64,000 nucleotides of DNA from Methylobacillus flagellatus KT (GTDB taxonomy: Bacteria; Pseudomonadota; Gammaproteobacteria; Burkholderiales; Methylophilaceae): NCBI RefSeq assembly GCF_000013705.1, contig NC_007947.1, positions 1,302,001 through 1,366,000 on the forward strand. Direction: 5' to 3'. Below, piece by piece: positions 8,212 to 19,072 of this stretch (positions within the stretch are counted from its first letter, which is position 1; every line of letters starts with the position of its first letter). The translations under genes were made by a program, and so were the position numbers. The notes beneath the pieces were generated by a model. That model was not told the origin of the DNA. It saw only the letters and a list, made by a program, of their open reading frames with translations, and searched no databases.

Positions 8212-11200
8212 TTGGTGGAAGATTTCGATATCGGCCCGCTGAGCTGGGTCAAGGGGGAGATAGACCAGGCCCTGGAGCAGGTGTTGATGCAGCTGGATGC
8301 GCTAAGTACCAATGCCAGCGATTTGTCGCCGCTGCGTTTCGCCAAGACGCATCTCTACCAAGTCAATGGCGCGCTCGACATGGTCGGGCTGGAAGGGTGC
8401 AGGCGCTATTGCAGCGAGATAGAAACGGTCGTTTCCAAGCTGGACAAGGCAGAGCTCAGCCTGGAGCCGGAATGTCTGGATGCTCTACGCTACGCTATCC
8501 TGCATTTGCAGCAATACCTGCAGGACCTCATGAACGGCGAACCGGATCGACCCCTGCGCCTTGCCCCGCCCCTGCACAGGCTGGCAGCTTTCCATGGTGC
8601 AGCGTTTGAGGACGCCGAACTGTTCTTCCCTGATATCAGTCAGCGCCTTCCCAAGGATATCCCGACAGAAGCACTGGATTCCCCAGCCTTGCTAGCCACT
8701 GTCAAGGAGCAGCGCGCGCACTTCCAGAAATCCCTGCTTGCCTGGCTGAAGGGGGATGCCGAGGCGCCGCAAGACATGGCTGCTGCGCTGGAGCGAGTGC
8801 AGCTTGTACAGTCTCACCCCGCCCAGAAAACCTTGTGGTGGGTGGCGGTTGCATTCACCGACACCCTGGCCGATGAATCGCACCGTAGGAATGCCGGTAT
8901 CAAGCGGCTGTGCCGCCGTCTTGATCAGGAATTGCGCTCCGTCAGCGAGGGGGCAAGCCGACCGGCAAGCGGCCTGTTGCGCGACTTGTTGTATTTCATC
9001 GCGGTGAGCAAGCCTTTGAGCGCACGTATTGCACAAGTGAAGGCGCTGTTCGAGCTGGATGAGCTGATCCCTTCAGGGGAAATCTTTGTCCCAGACGGCG
9101 AGGAGCGCCAATATATCAGGCAATGCCAGGTGGCCCTGGATGCGCTGACGGAGCTGTGGACGCATGCCAATGAAGGCGACGGCGCCTTTGATCAATTCAT
9201 GACCCGCTTTGCGGGTATCCTCAACACCTATCCGGCGTTATCGTCTGCACCGGTAAAGCAGCTGTTTGCCGCCGTGTATGACCAAGTGGCCGCTCTGCAG
9301 AAAGGCAACCACCCTCAACAGGAGGCTGCCTTGGTCGAAGTGGCATCTGCCTTGACCTTGTTATCCGACGCATTGCAGCACTATGGGCAGCAAGGGGAGC
9401 AGGCGGCACTTGAAATGGAAAAGCAACAGCAACGCCTGCAAGCCCTGCTGCAGGGGGAGTTGCCTACACTGGCGCCTGCGCCTGGCGTGCAGCAGGCCGC
9501 GCAACAGGCATTGGCGCGCGAAACGGCTGCGTCGCTCCAGGAAATAGAGCAGCTGTTGGACGCTTATTTCCGGCAGCCGGATGATGTTGCTCCACTGTCG
9601 CAGGTAGGCACTCCGCTGCAACAAGTCTCCAGTGCGCTGGATATGCTCGACATGTCTGAAGTGAAGGGCTTGGTGACGACTGCTCATGAAGTGATTGGCG
9701 GGCTGCATCAGGGGCAGATTGCCAAGAGCCAGGAGGTGTTTGAGTCGTTGGCGGACAGCCTGAGCCTGGTCAGGATGTATGTTGAGCAATATCCTCATGT
9801 GGTGGGCGGGGCATTGGCGCTCAAGGATGCGCTGGAAAGGCTGCAGGCCGTCCAAAGCGCTGGGCCGGCAGCACAGCCCATCGAAACCGCAAACGTTCCG
9901 GACGCCGATACTCCAGCGGTTGGACTGCCTGATGACGAGCTGCTGGACATCTATCTGAGCGAAGCCGAGGAGGTGTTGGCAAATGTCGCGCAGCATTTGC
10001 AGACATTGCGCGTCAATGCTACCGCCCACCAGGCGTTGGTCGAGGTGCGCAGAGGTTTCCATACATTGAAGGGCAGTGGACGGACGGTGGGCCTTGCCGA
10101 ACTCGGCAATGTGGCAGCCATTGTCGAGACCCTGCTTAACCGCTTGATCGAACGCAAACTGACACCCACCACTGCCATCATCTCTTTTGTTGAAGAGGCG
10201 ACGGCTGCTTTCGCCGGCTGGGTCGCAGCGTTGCGCGGAAAAGAACATCCTGTGGTTGATGCTGCCTTGTGGCAGTCGCGGGCTGACGAGCTGGAATCCA
10301 GCATGTCTGGCTTGCCAGCCAAGGGACAAACGGAGGAAGTGCTGATCGGCGGCACGCGTAAGATCAGCCGTGCCTTGTTCGAAGTATTCCTGCAGGAGGC
10401 AGGGCAACACCTGGAGCAATTGCAGGATTGGCTGCAGCTTGTCCTGCATCGCAGCGAACCTGTGCTCAAGCCTGGTCAGGAAACCTGCAGGGCAGCCCAC
10501 ACCCTGGCAAGCAATGCCGGCTCCACCGGCTTCAAGGCAATGTCGGACTTGGCACGTGCGCTGGAGAGCTGGCTGGATGTACATCAGGGCAATTGGACGG
10601 AGCAGACCGTTACCCTGCTGCAGAATGCCGTCAGCACGCTGGAAAAGATGCTGATCAAGGCGCGAGAGCGTAAACAGTCGCGAGCGGCGACAGCATTGCT
10701 GCGTGCGCTCAAGAAGGCTGCGCAGGATGCGGCTATTCCAGTGATTGATGCGGCTACTGGCAGCAATGTCGTGCCATTGGCCCCGCGTCTGGCCAAGGCT
10801 GAGGATGTCGTCGCCAGCCTGCTGGAGGCCGAGGCCAACATGAAAGGCCTGGTCGATGGCTCCTTGTCCCTGCCGGAGGCTGGGACGGATACCCACGATG
10901 CTGGGCCTGAGGGGCATGCCCCAGAGCAGCCCGAACCAGAAGCACCCACTGAGGAGGCTGTTGTCTCACCGCAAGCAGTGGACCAGGAGCTGTTTGCCTT
11001 GTTCGTGGAGGAGGCGAGCGACCTCATGCCCGTCATCGGCGGCGAATTGCGCGCGTGGCATGCAGCTCCCGATGAGGCTGAGCATCCAGACATGTTGCAG
11101 CGTGCGTTGCATACGCTCAAAGGAAGTGCGCGCATGGCGGGCCAAGGCAGTCTGGGTGACGCGGTGCATGGCATGGAAGACTTGGTGATGCGTGCCTTGA

Positions 11201-13146
11201 AGCGGATGCCGCAGGCCGATGACTTTGCCGAGATGTTTGCAGCGCTGGATCATATAGGCGCACTGCTCGAGGATGCACTGGGAGGGCAGACCACATTGGT
11301 GGCGGGCCGCCAGTCGGCAACCCAGCATTCCGGGCGGGAACGGCGGACGCAATACCTGCGGCTGCGCGCTGATACGCTGGACCGCTTGATCAACGAAGCG
11401 GGTGAGGTGAGTATTGCACGCTCACGCCTGGAGCGTGAAATGCAGGCATTCAAGCAATCCTCGTCGGACCTGACCGAAAGCTTGCAGCGTCTTCGCGGTT
11501 ATCTGCGTGAGCTGGAAATCGAGGCAGAAAGCCAGCTGCAATCGCGCATGACATTGCTGCAAGAATCGAACGAGACCTTTGATCCACTGGAATTTGACCG
11601 CTTTACGCGCTTGCAGGAGCTGACCCGCATGATGGCGGAAAGCGTCAACGATGTCGCCACTATTCAGCAGGGCCTGCTGCGCAACCTCGACGAGGCCGAT
11701 GCCGCATTGCTGCATCAGGCGCGCATGAGCCGTGACTTGCAATACGGTCTCATGAATGTGCGCCGGGTGCCGTTCTCCCTGGTGACGGAGCGGCTGCACC
11801 GTATCGTGCGTCAGACCGCACGCGAACTCGATAAGCGGGTTGAGCTGACGCTCGAAGGTGCCGACACCGAGATTGACCGCAGCGTACTGCACCGCATGGG
11901 CGCAGCAGTTGAGCACATCCTGCGCAATGCAGTGGCGCATGGCATAGAGCCGCCCGACGTGCGGCGGAAACAAGGTAAGCCTGTGGCAGGAAGCATCACG
12001 CTCAAGGTGAGCCAGCAACATGACGAAATCATGCTCACGGTCAGTGACGATGGCGCCGGGATTGATCTGGACCAGGTGCGGGATCGGGCATTGGCGATGC
12101 ATTTGTTGCAGCCAGGCCAGGAAGTGGGTAGCCAGGCACTGCTGGCACTGATTTTCGAGCCGGGCTTTACCACGGCGAGCAGCGTGTCGCAGATATCTGG
12201 CCGCGGAGTGGGGTTGGATGCCGTACGCAGCGACATTACGGCATTGGGTGGGCGTATCGAGGTCAGCAGTACCCAAGGGGTTGGGAGCATTTTCAGAATA
12301 TTCCTGCCCGTGACCCTTTCCGTGTCGCAGGCGGTATTGGTCAGGTACGGCAACCGCCAGTTTGCATTGCCTGCGGTGATGGTGGAGCAGGTGATGAAGC
12401 TGAAGCCGGATGTATTGACGGCTGCCTATACGGATGGCAAGTTGCGCTGGGCTGATCATGATTATCCTATTCATTTCCTGGGCAGGCTGTGTGGCGACCC
12501 CCAGGCGGTAGCGCAAAGCCAGCGTTATACGCCAGTCATGCTGTTGCGTAGCGGCGAGTACCGTCTCGCATTGCATGTGGACGACATTATCGGCAACCAG
12601 GAAGTCGTGATGAAGCAGATTGGCCCTCAACTTGCACGCGTGCCCGGCATGGTGGGGGCCACTGTGCTGGGGGACGGCGGTATCGTGCTGATCATCAATC
12701 CCTTGCAGCTTGCCAATCGGGAGGCTTTGTCGGCCGGCAGCCTGAATGTGGCGGTAACAGCGGCTACACCGTTGCCGTTGGGCAAGCCGGTGGCATTGCT
12801 GGTGGATGATTCCCTCACCATGCGCAAAGTGTTGGGGCGCTTCCTCGAGCGAGAGGGATATGAGGTCGTCACGGCCAAGGACGGCATGGAAGCCCTCCAG
12901 GCCATGCAGCAGTCCCTGCCGGCGGTGATCGTGACCGATATCGAGATGCCACGCATGGACGGGTTCGAGCTTGCACGCAATGTGCGCGATGACGAGCGCA
13001 CACGCCACATTCCGCTAGTGATCGTCAGCTCTCGCACGGCGGAAAAGCACCAGACGCTGGCAAAAAGCCTGGGCGTTGACGCATTCTTCGGCAAGCCGGT
13101 GCAGGAGGAAGAGTTGGCGGCCACGTTGCGCCAGTTGCTGGCCTGA
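8212..13146 (+). CDS. chpA: Hybrid multi-Hpt chemotaxis kinase ChpA (PilL)
   Basis: Very large CheA-type histidine kinase, 1644 residues, of the twitching-motility system. Canonical phosphotransfer sites are H617 (FHTLKGSGRTVG) and H967 (LHTLKGSARMAG). A third, degenerate site has H763 in AHTLASNAGSTG without the K-G-S. Two further Hpt-like helices near residues 40-60 and 465 lack the histidine motif. Then come a dimerisation region, a HATPase domain (N-box HILRNAVAHG near 1235, glycine boxes to about 1360), a CheW domain (about 1365-1500) and a C-terminal receiver with D1576 (VTDIEMPRMDGFE). Translation starts at TTG 8212 or GTG 8215, six bases after pilJ. It closes the operon. Confidence 0.93.
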   Translation: MVEDFDIGPLSWVKGEIDQALEQVLMQLDALSTNASDLSPLRFAKTHLYQVNGALDMVGLEGCRRYCSEIETVVSKLDKAELSLEPECLDALRYAILHLQQYLQDLMNGEPDRPLRLAPPLHRLAAFHGAAFEDAELFFPDISQRLPKDIPTEALDSPALLATVKEQRAHFQKSLLAWLKGDAEAPQDMAAALERVQLVQSHPAQKTLWWVAVAFTDTLADESHRRNAGIKRLCRRLDQELRSVSEGASRPASGLLRDLLYFIAVSKPLSARIAQVKALFELDELIPSGEIFVPDGEERQYIRQCQVALDALTELWTHANEGDGAFDQFMTRFAGILNTYPALSSAPVKQLFAAVYDQVAALQKGNHPQQEAALVEVASALTLLSDALQHYGQQGEQAALEMEKQQQRLQALLQGELPTLAPAPGVQQAAQQALARETAASLQEIEQLLDAYFRQPDDVAPLSQVGTPLQQVSSALDMLDMSEVKGLVTTAHEVIGGLHQGQIAKSQEVFESLADSLSLVRMYVEQYPHVVGGALALKDALERLQAVQSAGPAAQPIETANVPDADTPAVGLPDDELLDIYLSEAEEVLANVAQHLQTLRVNATAHQALVEVRRGFHTLKGSGRTVGLAELGNVAAIVETLLNRLIERKLTPTTAIISFVEEATAAFAGWVAALRGKEHPVVDAALWQSRADELESSMSGLPAKGQTEEVLIGGTRKISRALFEVFLQEAGQHLEQLQDWLQLVLHRSEPVLKPGQETCRAAHTLASNAGSTGFKAMSDLARALESWLDVHQGNWTEQTVTLLQNAVSTLEKMLIKARERKQSRAATALLRALKKAAQDAAIPVIDAATGSNVVPLAPRLAKAEDVVASLLEAEANMKGLVDGSLSLPEAGTDTHDAGPEGHAPEQPEPEAPTEEAVVSPQAVDQELFALFVEEASDLMPVIGGELRAWHAAPDEAEHPDMLQRALHTLKGSARMAGQGSLGDAVHGMEDLVMRALKRMPQADDFAEMFAALDHIGALLEDALGGQTTLVAGRQSATQHSGRERRTQYLRLRADTLDRLINEAGEVSIARSRLEREMQAFKQSSSDLTESLQRLRGYLRELEIEAESQLQSRMTLLQESNETFDPLEFDRFTRLQELTRMMAESVNDVATIQQGLLRNLDEADAALLHQARMSRDLQYGLMNVRRVPFSLVTERLHRIVRQTARELDKRVELTLEGADTEIDRSVLHRMGAAVEHILRNAVAHGIEPPDVRRKQGKPVAGSITLKVSQQHDEIMLTVSDDGAGIDLDQVRDRALAMHLLQPGQEVGSQALLALIFEPGFTTASSVSQISGRGVGLDAVRSDITALGGRIEVSSTQGVGSIFRIFLPVTLSVSQAVLVRYGNRQFALPAVMVEQVMKLKPDVLTAAYTDGKLRWADHDYPIHFLGRLCGDPQAVAQSQRYTPVMLLRSGEYRLALHVDDIIGNQEVVMKQIGPQLARVPGMVGATVLGDGGIVLIINPLQLANREALSAGSLNVAVTAATPLPLGKPVALLVDDSLTMRKVLGRFLEREGYEVVTAKDGMEALQAMQQSLPAVIVTDIEMPRMDGFELARNVRDDERTRHIPLVIVSSRTAEKHQTLAKSLGVDAFFGKPVQEEELAATLRQLLA

Positions 13147-13221
13147 TACCAGTGAAGGGCAGGGGTGCGGATGCAATCTCCTGGCATCAAGCGAGCCTGA
13201 ATCAGGTAAAATCCAGGCAGT

Positions 13222-16200
13222 ATGTCGAAACCTTCATTCATCCATCTCCGTTGCCATAGCGAGTACTCGGTGGTCGATGGCACCGTGCGTATTGGCGATT
13301 ATGTCAAGCAGGCGGTGGCAGACCAGATGCCCGCATTGGCCCTGACCGACCTGAGCAACTTATTCGGGGCAATCAAATTCTACAAGGCAGCCCGCGGTAA
13401 AGGTGTCAAGCCCTTGATCGGTGCCGATATCTGGCTGGAAAACGAATCCAAGCGTGACCAGCCTTACCGCTTGCTGCTGTTATGCCATTCGCATGTGGGC
13501 TACCTGCGCCTGTGCGAGCTGTTGAGCCGTGCTTTCCTGCATAACCAGTACCGTGGTCGCGCCGAGATCAAGCGTGAATGGTTGCGCGAAGGCGGAACCG
13601 AAGGCTTGATCCTCCTGTCTGGCGCCATGGCAGGCGACATCGGACAAGCCTTGCTGCAAGGCAATTTCAGCCAGGCGCAGACGCTGGCCGGGGAGTGGGC
13701 CGCCCTGTTCCCGCAGCGCTTTTATATTGAGCTGCAGCGAGCAGGCCACCCCCAGCAGGAGGCCTATATCGCCAGCGCCCTTGCCCTCGCCAGTGAGCTG
13801 GAGTTGCCGGTCGTGGCGACCCATCCAGTGCAGTTCATGGCGCCGGACGATTTCAAGGCGCATGAGGCGCGCGTCTGTATTGCCGAAGGCTATGTGCTCG
13901 CCGACAATCGCCGCCCCAAGCTGTTCACCCCGGAACAGTACTTCAAGTCACAGGCGCAGATGGCGGAACTGTTCGCGGATATTCCCGAGGCGCTTGCCAA
14001 CAGTGTGGAGATCGCCAAGCGTTGCAATCTCACCCTGACGCTGGGCAAGAATTACCTCCCGCAATTCCCCACGCCTAATGGCGAAAGCCTGGATGAATAC
14101 CTGGTTGCCCAGGCCAAGGCTGGCCTGGAAGAGCGGCTTAAGGTGCTCTTTCCCGACGAAGGTCAGCGCGAGGCGAAGCGCCCGGAATACGAGGCGCGGC
14201 TGCAGTTCGAGACCAATATCATCATTCAGATGGGGTTCCCGGGCTATTTCCTCATCGTGGCAGACTTCATCAACTGGGCCAAGAATAACGGCGTGCCGGT
14301 CGGCCCGGGTCGTGGTTCCGGCGCCGGCTCGCTGGTGGCCTACAGTCTGGGGATCACCGATCTCGATCCGATGCGCTATGCACTGCTGTTCGAGCGTTTC
14401 CTCAACCCGGAACGGGTTTCCATGCCCGATTTCGACATCGATTTCTGTCAGGAGGGCCGCGACCGCGTCATCGACTACGTCAAGCGCAAGTATGGCCTGG
14501 ATGCCGTGTCCCAGATTGCTACTTTCGGGACCATGGCTGCCAAGGCTGTGATCCGCGATGTGGGTCGGGTGCTTGACCTGCCATTCACCTTCGTCGACAG
14601 TGTGGCCAAACTGATCCCGAACGAGCTGGGCATCAGCCTGAGCGAGGCACTGGAGAAGGAGCCGCAGCTCAAGGAGCGGCGGGAGCAGGAAGAGGAAGTG
14701 GCAGAGCTGCTGGAGCTTGCGCTGAGGCTGGAGGGCTTGACGCGCAACATTGGCATGCATGCTGGCGGCGTGCTGATCTCTCCGGGGAAGATTTCTGATT
14801 TTTCCCCGGTCTATTGCCAAGCGAGTGGGGAAAGCGTGGTGAGTCAGTACGACAAGGACGATGTCGAGGCAGTCGGTCTAGTCAAGTTCGACTTTCTCGG
14901 CCTGCGGACATTGACCATCCTGGCCATGGCGCTTGAAAGTGCCAACCTGCAGCGCGCAGAACATGGCCTGGAGCCGCTCGACTTCGAGACATTGCCCATC
15001 GACGACAAAGCCAGCTATCAATTGCTCAAGGCGGCTAACACAACGGCTGTGTTCCAGCTGGAATCGCGCGGCATGAAAGACATGCTGAAGCAGGCCAAGC
15101 CGGACGTCTTCGAGGATATTATTGCCCTGGTGGCGCTTTACCGCCCCGGACCGATGGACCTGATTCCGGATTTCTGCCGCCGCAAACATGGCCTGCAGCG
15201 CGTGGAATATCCGCATCCTGCGACCGAGCCCATCCTCAAGGAGACCTATGGCATCATGGTCTATCAGGAGCAGGTGATGCAGATTGCCCAGGTGGTGGCA
15301 GGTTACAGCCTGGGCGGTGCGGATCTGTTGCGCCGCGCCATGGGCAAGAAGAAACCTGAGGAAATGGCCAAGCAGCGCAGCATTTTCATCGAGGGAGCCG
15401 TCAAGAACGGCACCTCTGAAAAGCAGGCCGGGGAACTATTCGACTTGATGGAGAAGTTCGCTAGCTACGGCTTCAACAAGTCGCACGCTGCTGCCTACGC
15501 CTTGGTGGCCTATCAGACCGCCTATCTCAAGGCACATTACCCGGCGGCTTTCCTTGCCGCCACCATGTCAGCCGACATGAACAACACGGATAATATCCAT
15601 CTGTTTTATGACGACTGCATTTTCAATGGCCTGGAAGTGCTGCCTCCGGACATCAATGCCAGTGAATACCGTTTTAAGCCGATCAATGCCAAGCAGATCC
15701 TTTACGGGCTGGGTGCGATCAAGGGCACGGGCTGGGCGGCGATCGAGTTGATCCTGGCAGCCCGCCAGGAGGGCGGGCCATTCAAGGATTTGTTCGATTT
15801 CTGCAGTCGCCTGGATTTACGCAAGGTGAACCGCCGCGTGATCGAATCCCTGATCCGTGCTGGCGCCTTCGACAAGCTGGAGCCCAACCGCGCCGCGTTG
15901 CTGGCTGGCGTGAGCCTGGCAATCAGTGCTGCAGAGCAGAGTGGTGCGGCCAGCGGGCAGGATAGCCTGTTTGGCTCGGTGATCGACAGTGCCGTGCATG
16001 TACTGCCTGAGACGCCACCATGGACGGAGAAACAGCGCCTGCAGGAAGAAAAGGCGGCACTGGGCTTTTATTTCAGTGGCCACCCTTATGCCGATTACCA
16101 GAAAGAAGTCGCGACTTTCGTGCGGAGCAATCTGGCAAACCTCAAGCCCAGCGATCAGCCGCAACTACTCGCAGGGGTGGTGATGGGCGTGCGCATACGC

Positions 16201-16671
16201 ATGACAGGCCGGGGCAAGATGGCGATTGTGACCCTGGACGACATGGCAGGACGCGTTGATATCGTGGTGAGTGGAGAGCTGCTCAACGAGCATGCTACGC
16301 TGCTCAAGGAAGACCAGCTGCTCGTGGTGGAGGGGCGCGTCAGCCATGACGATTTCTCGGGCGGACTGCGCGTCAATGCACGCCGCCTGACCGATATTGC
16401 TGGCGCGCGCAATGCCTATGCCAACCTGCTCAAGCTGAGCTGCAACGGCCAATCCGATGCGGGCAAGCTGCGCGCGCTGCTCTCTCCTTACCGCAGTGCC
16501 GGTTCTCCGGAAGCAGGGCGGGGTTGTGCCGTGAAAATAGCCTACCACAACGATGAGGCGCAGGCCGAGCTCATGCTTGGCGATGATTGGCGTGTAGCGC
16601 TGCAAGATGAATTATTGCATGGGCTAAAGAGTTGGCTCAGCGATGAAAACGTGAAAATACTTTATAATTGA
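13222..16671 (+). CDS. dnaE: DNA polymerase III alpha subunit
   Basis: Catalytic subunit of the replicative polymerase, 1149 residues, close to the family's usual ~1160. Order of domains: N-terminal PHP domain (HLRCHSEYSVVDG), palm with catalytic aspartates D403 and D405 (PDFDIDFCQEGRDRV), the GPGRGSGAGSLVAY motif, fingers including MGKKKPEEM, helix-hairpin-helix region and a C-terminal OB fold (about 970-1050). It starts at an ATG 75 bp after chpA and ends seven bases before accA, an order (dnaE-accA) also found in E. coli and many other proteobacteria. Confidence 0.98.
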   Translation: MSKPSFIHLRCHSEYSVVDGTVRIGDYVKQAVADQMPALALTDLSNLFGAIKFYKAARGKGVKPLIGADIWLENESKRDQPYRLLLLCHSHVGYLRLCELLSRAFLHNQYRGRAEIKREWLREGGTEGLILLSGAMAGDIGQALLQGNFSQAQTLAGEWAALFPQRFYIELQRAGHPQQEAYIASALALASELELPVVATHPVQFMAPDDFKAHEARVCIAEGYVLADNRRPKLFTPEQYFKSQAQMAELFADIPEALANSVEIAKRCNLTLTLGKNYLPQFPTPNGESLDEYLVAQAKAGLEERLKVLFPDEGQREAKRPEYEARLQFETNIIIQMGFPGYFLIVADFINWAKNNGVPVGPGRGSGAGSLVAYSLGITDLDPMRYALLFERFLNPERVSMPDFDIDFCQEGRDRVIDYVKRKYGLDAVSQIATFGTMAAKAVIRDVGRVLDLPFTFVDSVAKLIPNELGISLSEALEKEPQLKERREQEEEVAELLELALRLEGLTRNIGMHAGGVLISPGKISDFSPVYCQASGESVVSQYDKDDVEAVGLVKFDFLGLRTLTILAMALESANLQRAEHGLEPLDFETLPIDDKASYQLLKAANTTAVFQLESRGMKDMLKQAKPDVFEDIIALVALYRPGPMDLIPDFCRRKHGLQRVEYPHPATEPILKETYGIMVYQEQVMQIAQVVAGYSLGGADLLRRAMGKKKPEEMAKQRSIFIEGAVKNGTSEKQAGELFDLMEKFASYGFNKSHAAAYALVAYQTAYLKAHYPAAFLAATMSADMNNTDNIHLFYDDCIFNGLEVLPPDINASEYRFKPINAKQILYGLGAIKGTGWAAIELILAARQEGGPFKDLFDFCSRLDLRKVNRRVIESLIRAGAFDKLEPNRAALLAGVSLAISAAEQSGAASGQDSLFGSVIDSAVHVLPETPPWTEKQRLQEEKAALGFYFSGHPYADYQKEVATFVRSNLANLKPSDQPQLLAGVVMGVRIRMTGRGKMAIVTLDDMAGRVDIVVSGELLNEHATLLKEDQLLVVEGRVSHDDFSGGLRVNARRLTDIAGARNAYANLLKLSCNGQSDAGKLRALLSPYRSAGSPEAGRGCAVKIAYHNDEAQAELMLGDDWRVALQDELLHGLKSWLSDENVKILYN

Positions 16672-16677
16672 CGCCCT

Positions 16678-17667
16678 ATGAACGCCAAAACCAACAACGT
16701 GAAAACCAGTTTCCTGGAATTCGAGCAACCCATTGCCGAACTGGAAGCCAAGATCGAAGAGCTGCGCTACGTGCAGGACGATTCCGCACTGGATATCTCA
16801 GAAGAGATAGAGCGCCTGCAACAAAAGAACAAGACACTGACCAAGGATATCTATGCCAAGCTCACTGCATGGCAGATTTCCCAAGTGGCGCGCCATCCCC
16901 AGCGGCCCTATACCCTGGATTATATTCGCGGGATATTTACTGATTTTGAGGAACTGCATGGCGACCGCGCCTTTGCAGACGACCCGGCCATCGTCGGCGG
17001 CGTCGCCCGCTTTGAGGGGCAGCCGGTCATGGTGATCGGCCACCAGAAGGGCCGCGACGTGAAGGAGCGCCAGTATCGGAACTTCGGCATGCCGCGTCCT
17101 GAAGGCTATCGCAAGGCGCTGCGTTTATATCGGCTCGCCGAGAAGTTCAGGTTGCCGATCATCACCTTGATTGATACGCCGGGTGCTTATCCAGGCATCG
17201 GAGCCGAAGAGCGTGGCCAGTCCGAGGCGATTGCGCGTAACCTGTATGTGATGGCGGAACTGACTGTACCAATCATCGGCGTGATCATTGGTGAAGGCGG
17301 CTCAGGCGGCGCATTGGCGCTGGGTGTGGTCGACCACCTGATGATGCTGCAATATTCCACTTACTCCGTCATCTCGCCCGAGGGCTGCGCGTCCATCCTC
17401 TGGAAGAGTGCTGACAAGGCATCGGAAGCCGCCGAAACGCTCGGCATTACCGCTACGCGCCTCAAGGCGCTGGGTCTGGTGGACCGTATCGTGCCGGAGC
17501 CCATGGGTGGTGCACACCGTGCCCCCGAGGACATGATGCAGAACCTGCGCCGTGCATTGGCCGACGAGCTGGCACATTTGCAGGTCAAGTCCATCGATAA
17601 CTTGCTAGAGGCCCGCCATGAGCGCCTCATGAGCTATGGCAAGTTCAAGGAAGTCCCTGTCAAGTAA
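16678..17667 (+). CDS. accA: Acetyl-CoA carboxylase carboxyltransferase alpha subunit
   Basis: With AccD forms the carboxyltransferase that moves carboxyl from biotin to acetyl-CoA, the first step of fatty acid synthesis. 329 residues, slightly longer than the usual ~319. Diagnostic stretches are [14 protein letters not shown] at the N-terminus, [16 protein letters not shown], the oxyanion region [13 protein letters not shown] and [15 protein letters not shown]. The start lies six bases after the dnaE stop, so the two are probably cotranscribed. Its 3' end overlaps the proposed tilS start by 32 bp. Confidence 0.98.
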   Translation: MNAKTNNVKTSFLEFEQPIAELEAKIEELRYVQDDSALDISEEIERLQQKNKTLTKDIYAKLTAWQISQVARHPQRPYTLDYIRGIFTDFEELHGDRAFADDPAIVGGVARFEGQPVMVIGHQKGRDVKERQYRNFGMPRPEGYRKALRLYRLAEKFRLPIITLIDTPGAYPGIGAEERGQSEAIARNLYVMAELTVPIIGVIIGEGGSGGALALGVVDHLMMLQYSTYSVISPEGCASILWKSADKASEAAETLGITATRLKALGLVDRIVPEPMGGAHRAPEDMMQNLRRALADELAHLQVKSIDNLLEARHERLMSYGKFKEVPVK

Positions 17668-19072
17668 CCCTTCATCCGGGCGTGCAGAAGATCCTCAGCA
17701 CGCCCGTGCTTCCGCTGTTCAGTCCAGCCAGCCATCTGCGCTGGCGCACCGCATAGACAAATTCCTGTCGACACATACCCGGCCCGGGCAGCGCTTGCTG
17801 ATCGCATTCAGCGGAGGGCTGGATTCGCGTGTGCTGCTGCAACTGCTTGCACAATGTAGTCAGCAGCATGGTGTCCTGCTCGAAGCCATGCACGTGCATC
17901 ACGGCCTGAGCCCAAATGCTGATCGCTGGGCGGCTTTCTGTGCGGCAGAGTGCCAGGGCTTGGGCATTGCATTCCACTGTCAGCGCATATGCGTCGATAC
18001 GTCGTCAGGCCTGGGTATAGAAGCGGGTGCCAGACTGGCGCGCTACACGGCCTTGCTGTCCCACGACGCTGATTATGTGTTGCTGGCGCATCACCAGGAC
18101 GACCAGGCGGAGACCCTGCTGCTGCAATTGCTGCGCGGGGCGGGCGCCAAAGGGCTGGCAGCCATGGCGATACACGATCCATCCCGCAGGCTGCTGCGCC
18201 CCTTGATCGATGTTTCCCGTGATGAGATTCAGGCATATGCGAAGCATGCCGGCCTGCAGTGGGTGGATGACGAAAGCAACCTGGATACGCGTTATGACAG
18301 GAATTTCTTGCGGCATATGGTGTTTCCTGTGTTGGCGCAGCGGTATCCTGCTGTACGAAGTACATTGGCACGCTCGGCGGCACATCTGGCTGAAGCGGCA
18401 TGCCTGCTGGATGAGCTTGCAGCGCTGGATGCTGATGGTATGGTGGTGGATGGCAAGGTCAATGTCGACAGGCTGGGCATGTTGTCGAGCCAGCGTGCGC
18501 GCAACCTGTTGCGCTGGTGGCTGGATGCGCATGGCTTGCCGATGCCAGGATTGCCGCGCCTGCAGGAGATGTTACAGCAGTTGTTGCACGCCGGAGGGCA
18601 GGCTGCCATCAAGATTCGGGTATGTGAGTCCACCTATCTGCGGCGATATCGTGGCTGGGCCAGCCTGAGCGCTGAGCCGCCTGTACCAGAGCCTGCAGGC
18701 TTGTGCTGGCAGGGTGGCGATAGGCTGTTGCTGCCGGCCAACGGACAGCTGATGGCCCGGCATGTGATGGGAGACGGGCTGGCCATATCACGATGGCAGG
18801 GATGCAGGCTAGATATACGTTATCGTAGCGGTGGCGAACGTTTCAGGCTTGATGCCCGGCGCCCCAGCCGTACGCTCAAGCAACTTTTTCAGGAGGCGGA
18901 CATTGCCCCCTGGCTGCGGGAGCGCCTGCCATTAATTTATATCGAGGATGAGCTCGTGCTGGTGCCCGGCGTCGGGGTGGCCGCCGGCTGGCGGGCACAG
19001 CCTGGAGAGCAGGGCTTAATGCTCGACTGGCAGCCGCTGCGGCCAAGCCGCGATGAACCATTCAGGCATTAG
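17636..19072 (+). CDS. tilS: tRNA(Ile)-lysidine synthase
   Basis: Converts C34 of the CAU anticodon of tRNA-Ile2 to lysidine in the cytoplasm, an essential decoding modification. The PP-loop SGGLDS lies at residues 59-64 with this start. The HHGLSPNAD and [23 protein letters not shown] motifs follow, and then the TilS-specific substrate-binding and C-terminal domains. The ATG at 17636 overlaps accA by 32 bp in another frame. The first ~40 residues are low-complexity and unlike other TilS, so the true start could lie a little downstream, but no ATG, GTG or TTG is available soon after. Its stop codon overlaps the convergent tesA stop. Confidence 0.93.
   Translation: MASSRKSLSSNPSSGRAEDPQHARASAVQSSQPSALAHRIDKFLSTHTRPGQRLLIAFSGGLDSRVLLQLLAQCSQQHGVLLEAMHVHHGLSPNADRWAAFCAAECQGLGIAFHCQRICVDTSSGLGIEAGARLARYTALLSHDADYVLLAHHQDDQAETLLLQLLRGAGAKGLAAMAIHDPSRRLLRPLIDVSRDEIQAYAKHAGLQWVDDESNLDTRYDRNFLRHMVFPVLAQRYPAVRSTLARSAAHLAEAACLLDELAALDADGMVVDGKVNVDRLGMLSSQRARNLLRWWLDAHGLPMPGLPRLQEMLQQLLHAGGQAAIKIRVCESTYLRRYRGWASLSAEPPVPEPAGLCWQGGDRLLLPANGQLMARHVMGDGLAISRWQGCRLDIRYRSGGERFRLDARRPSRTLKQLFQEADIAPWLRERLPLIYIEDELVLVPGVGVAAGWRAQPGEQGLMLDWQPLRPSRDEPFRH

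Noticed and set aside
9361..13008. Two leftward open frames of 518 and 528 codons opposite chpA
   Set aside because: They are shadows of the chpA codon pattern; the translations are rich in His, Gln and Arg without recognisable motifs or start signals.
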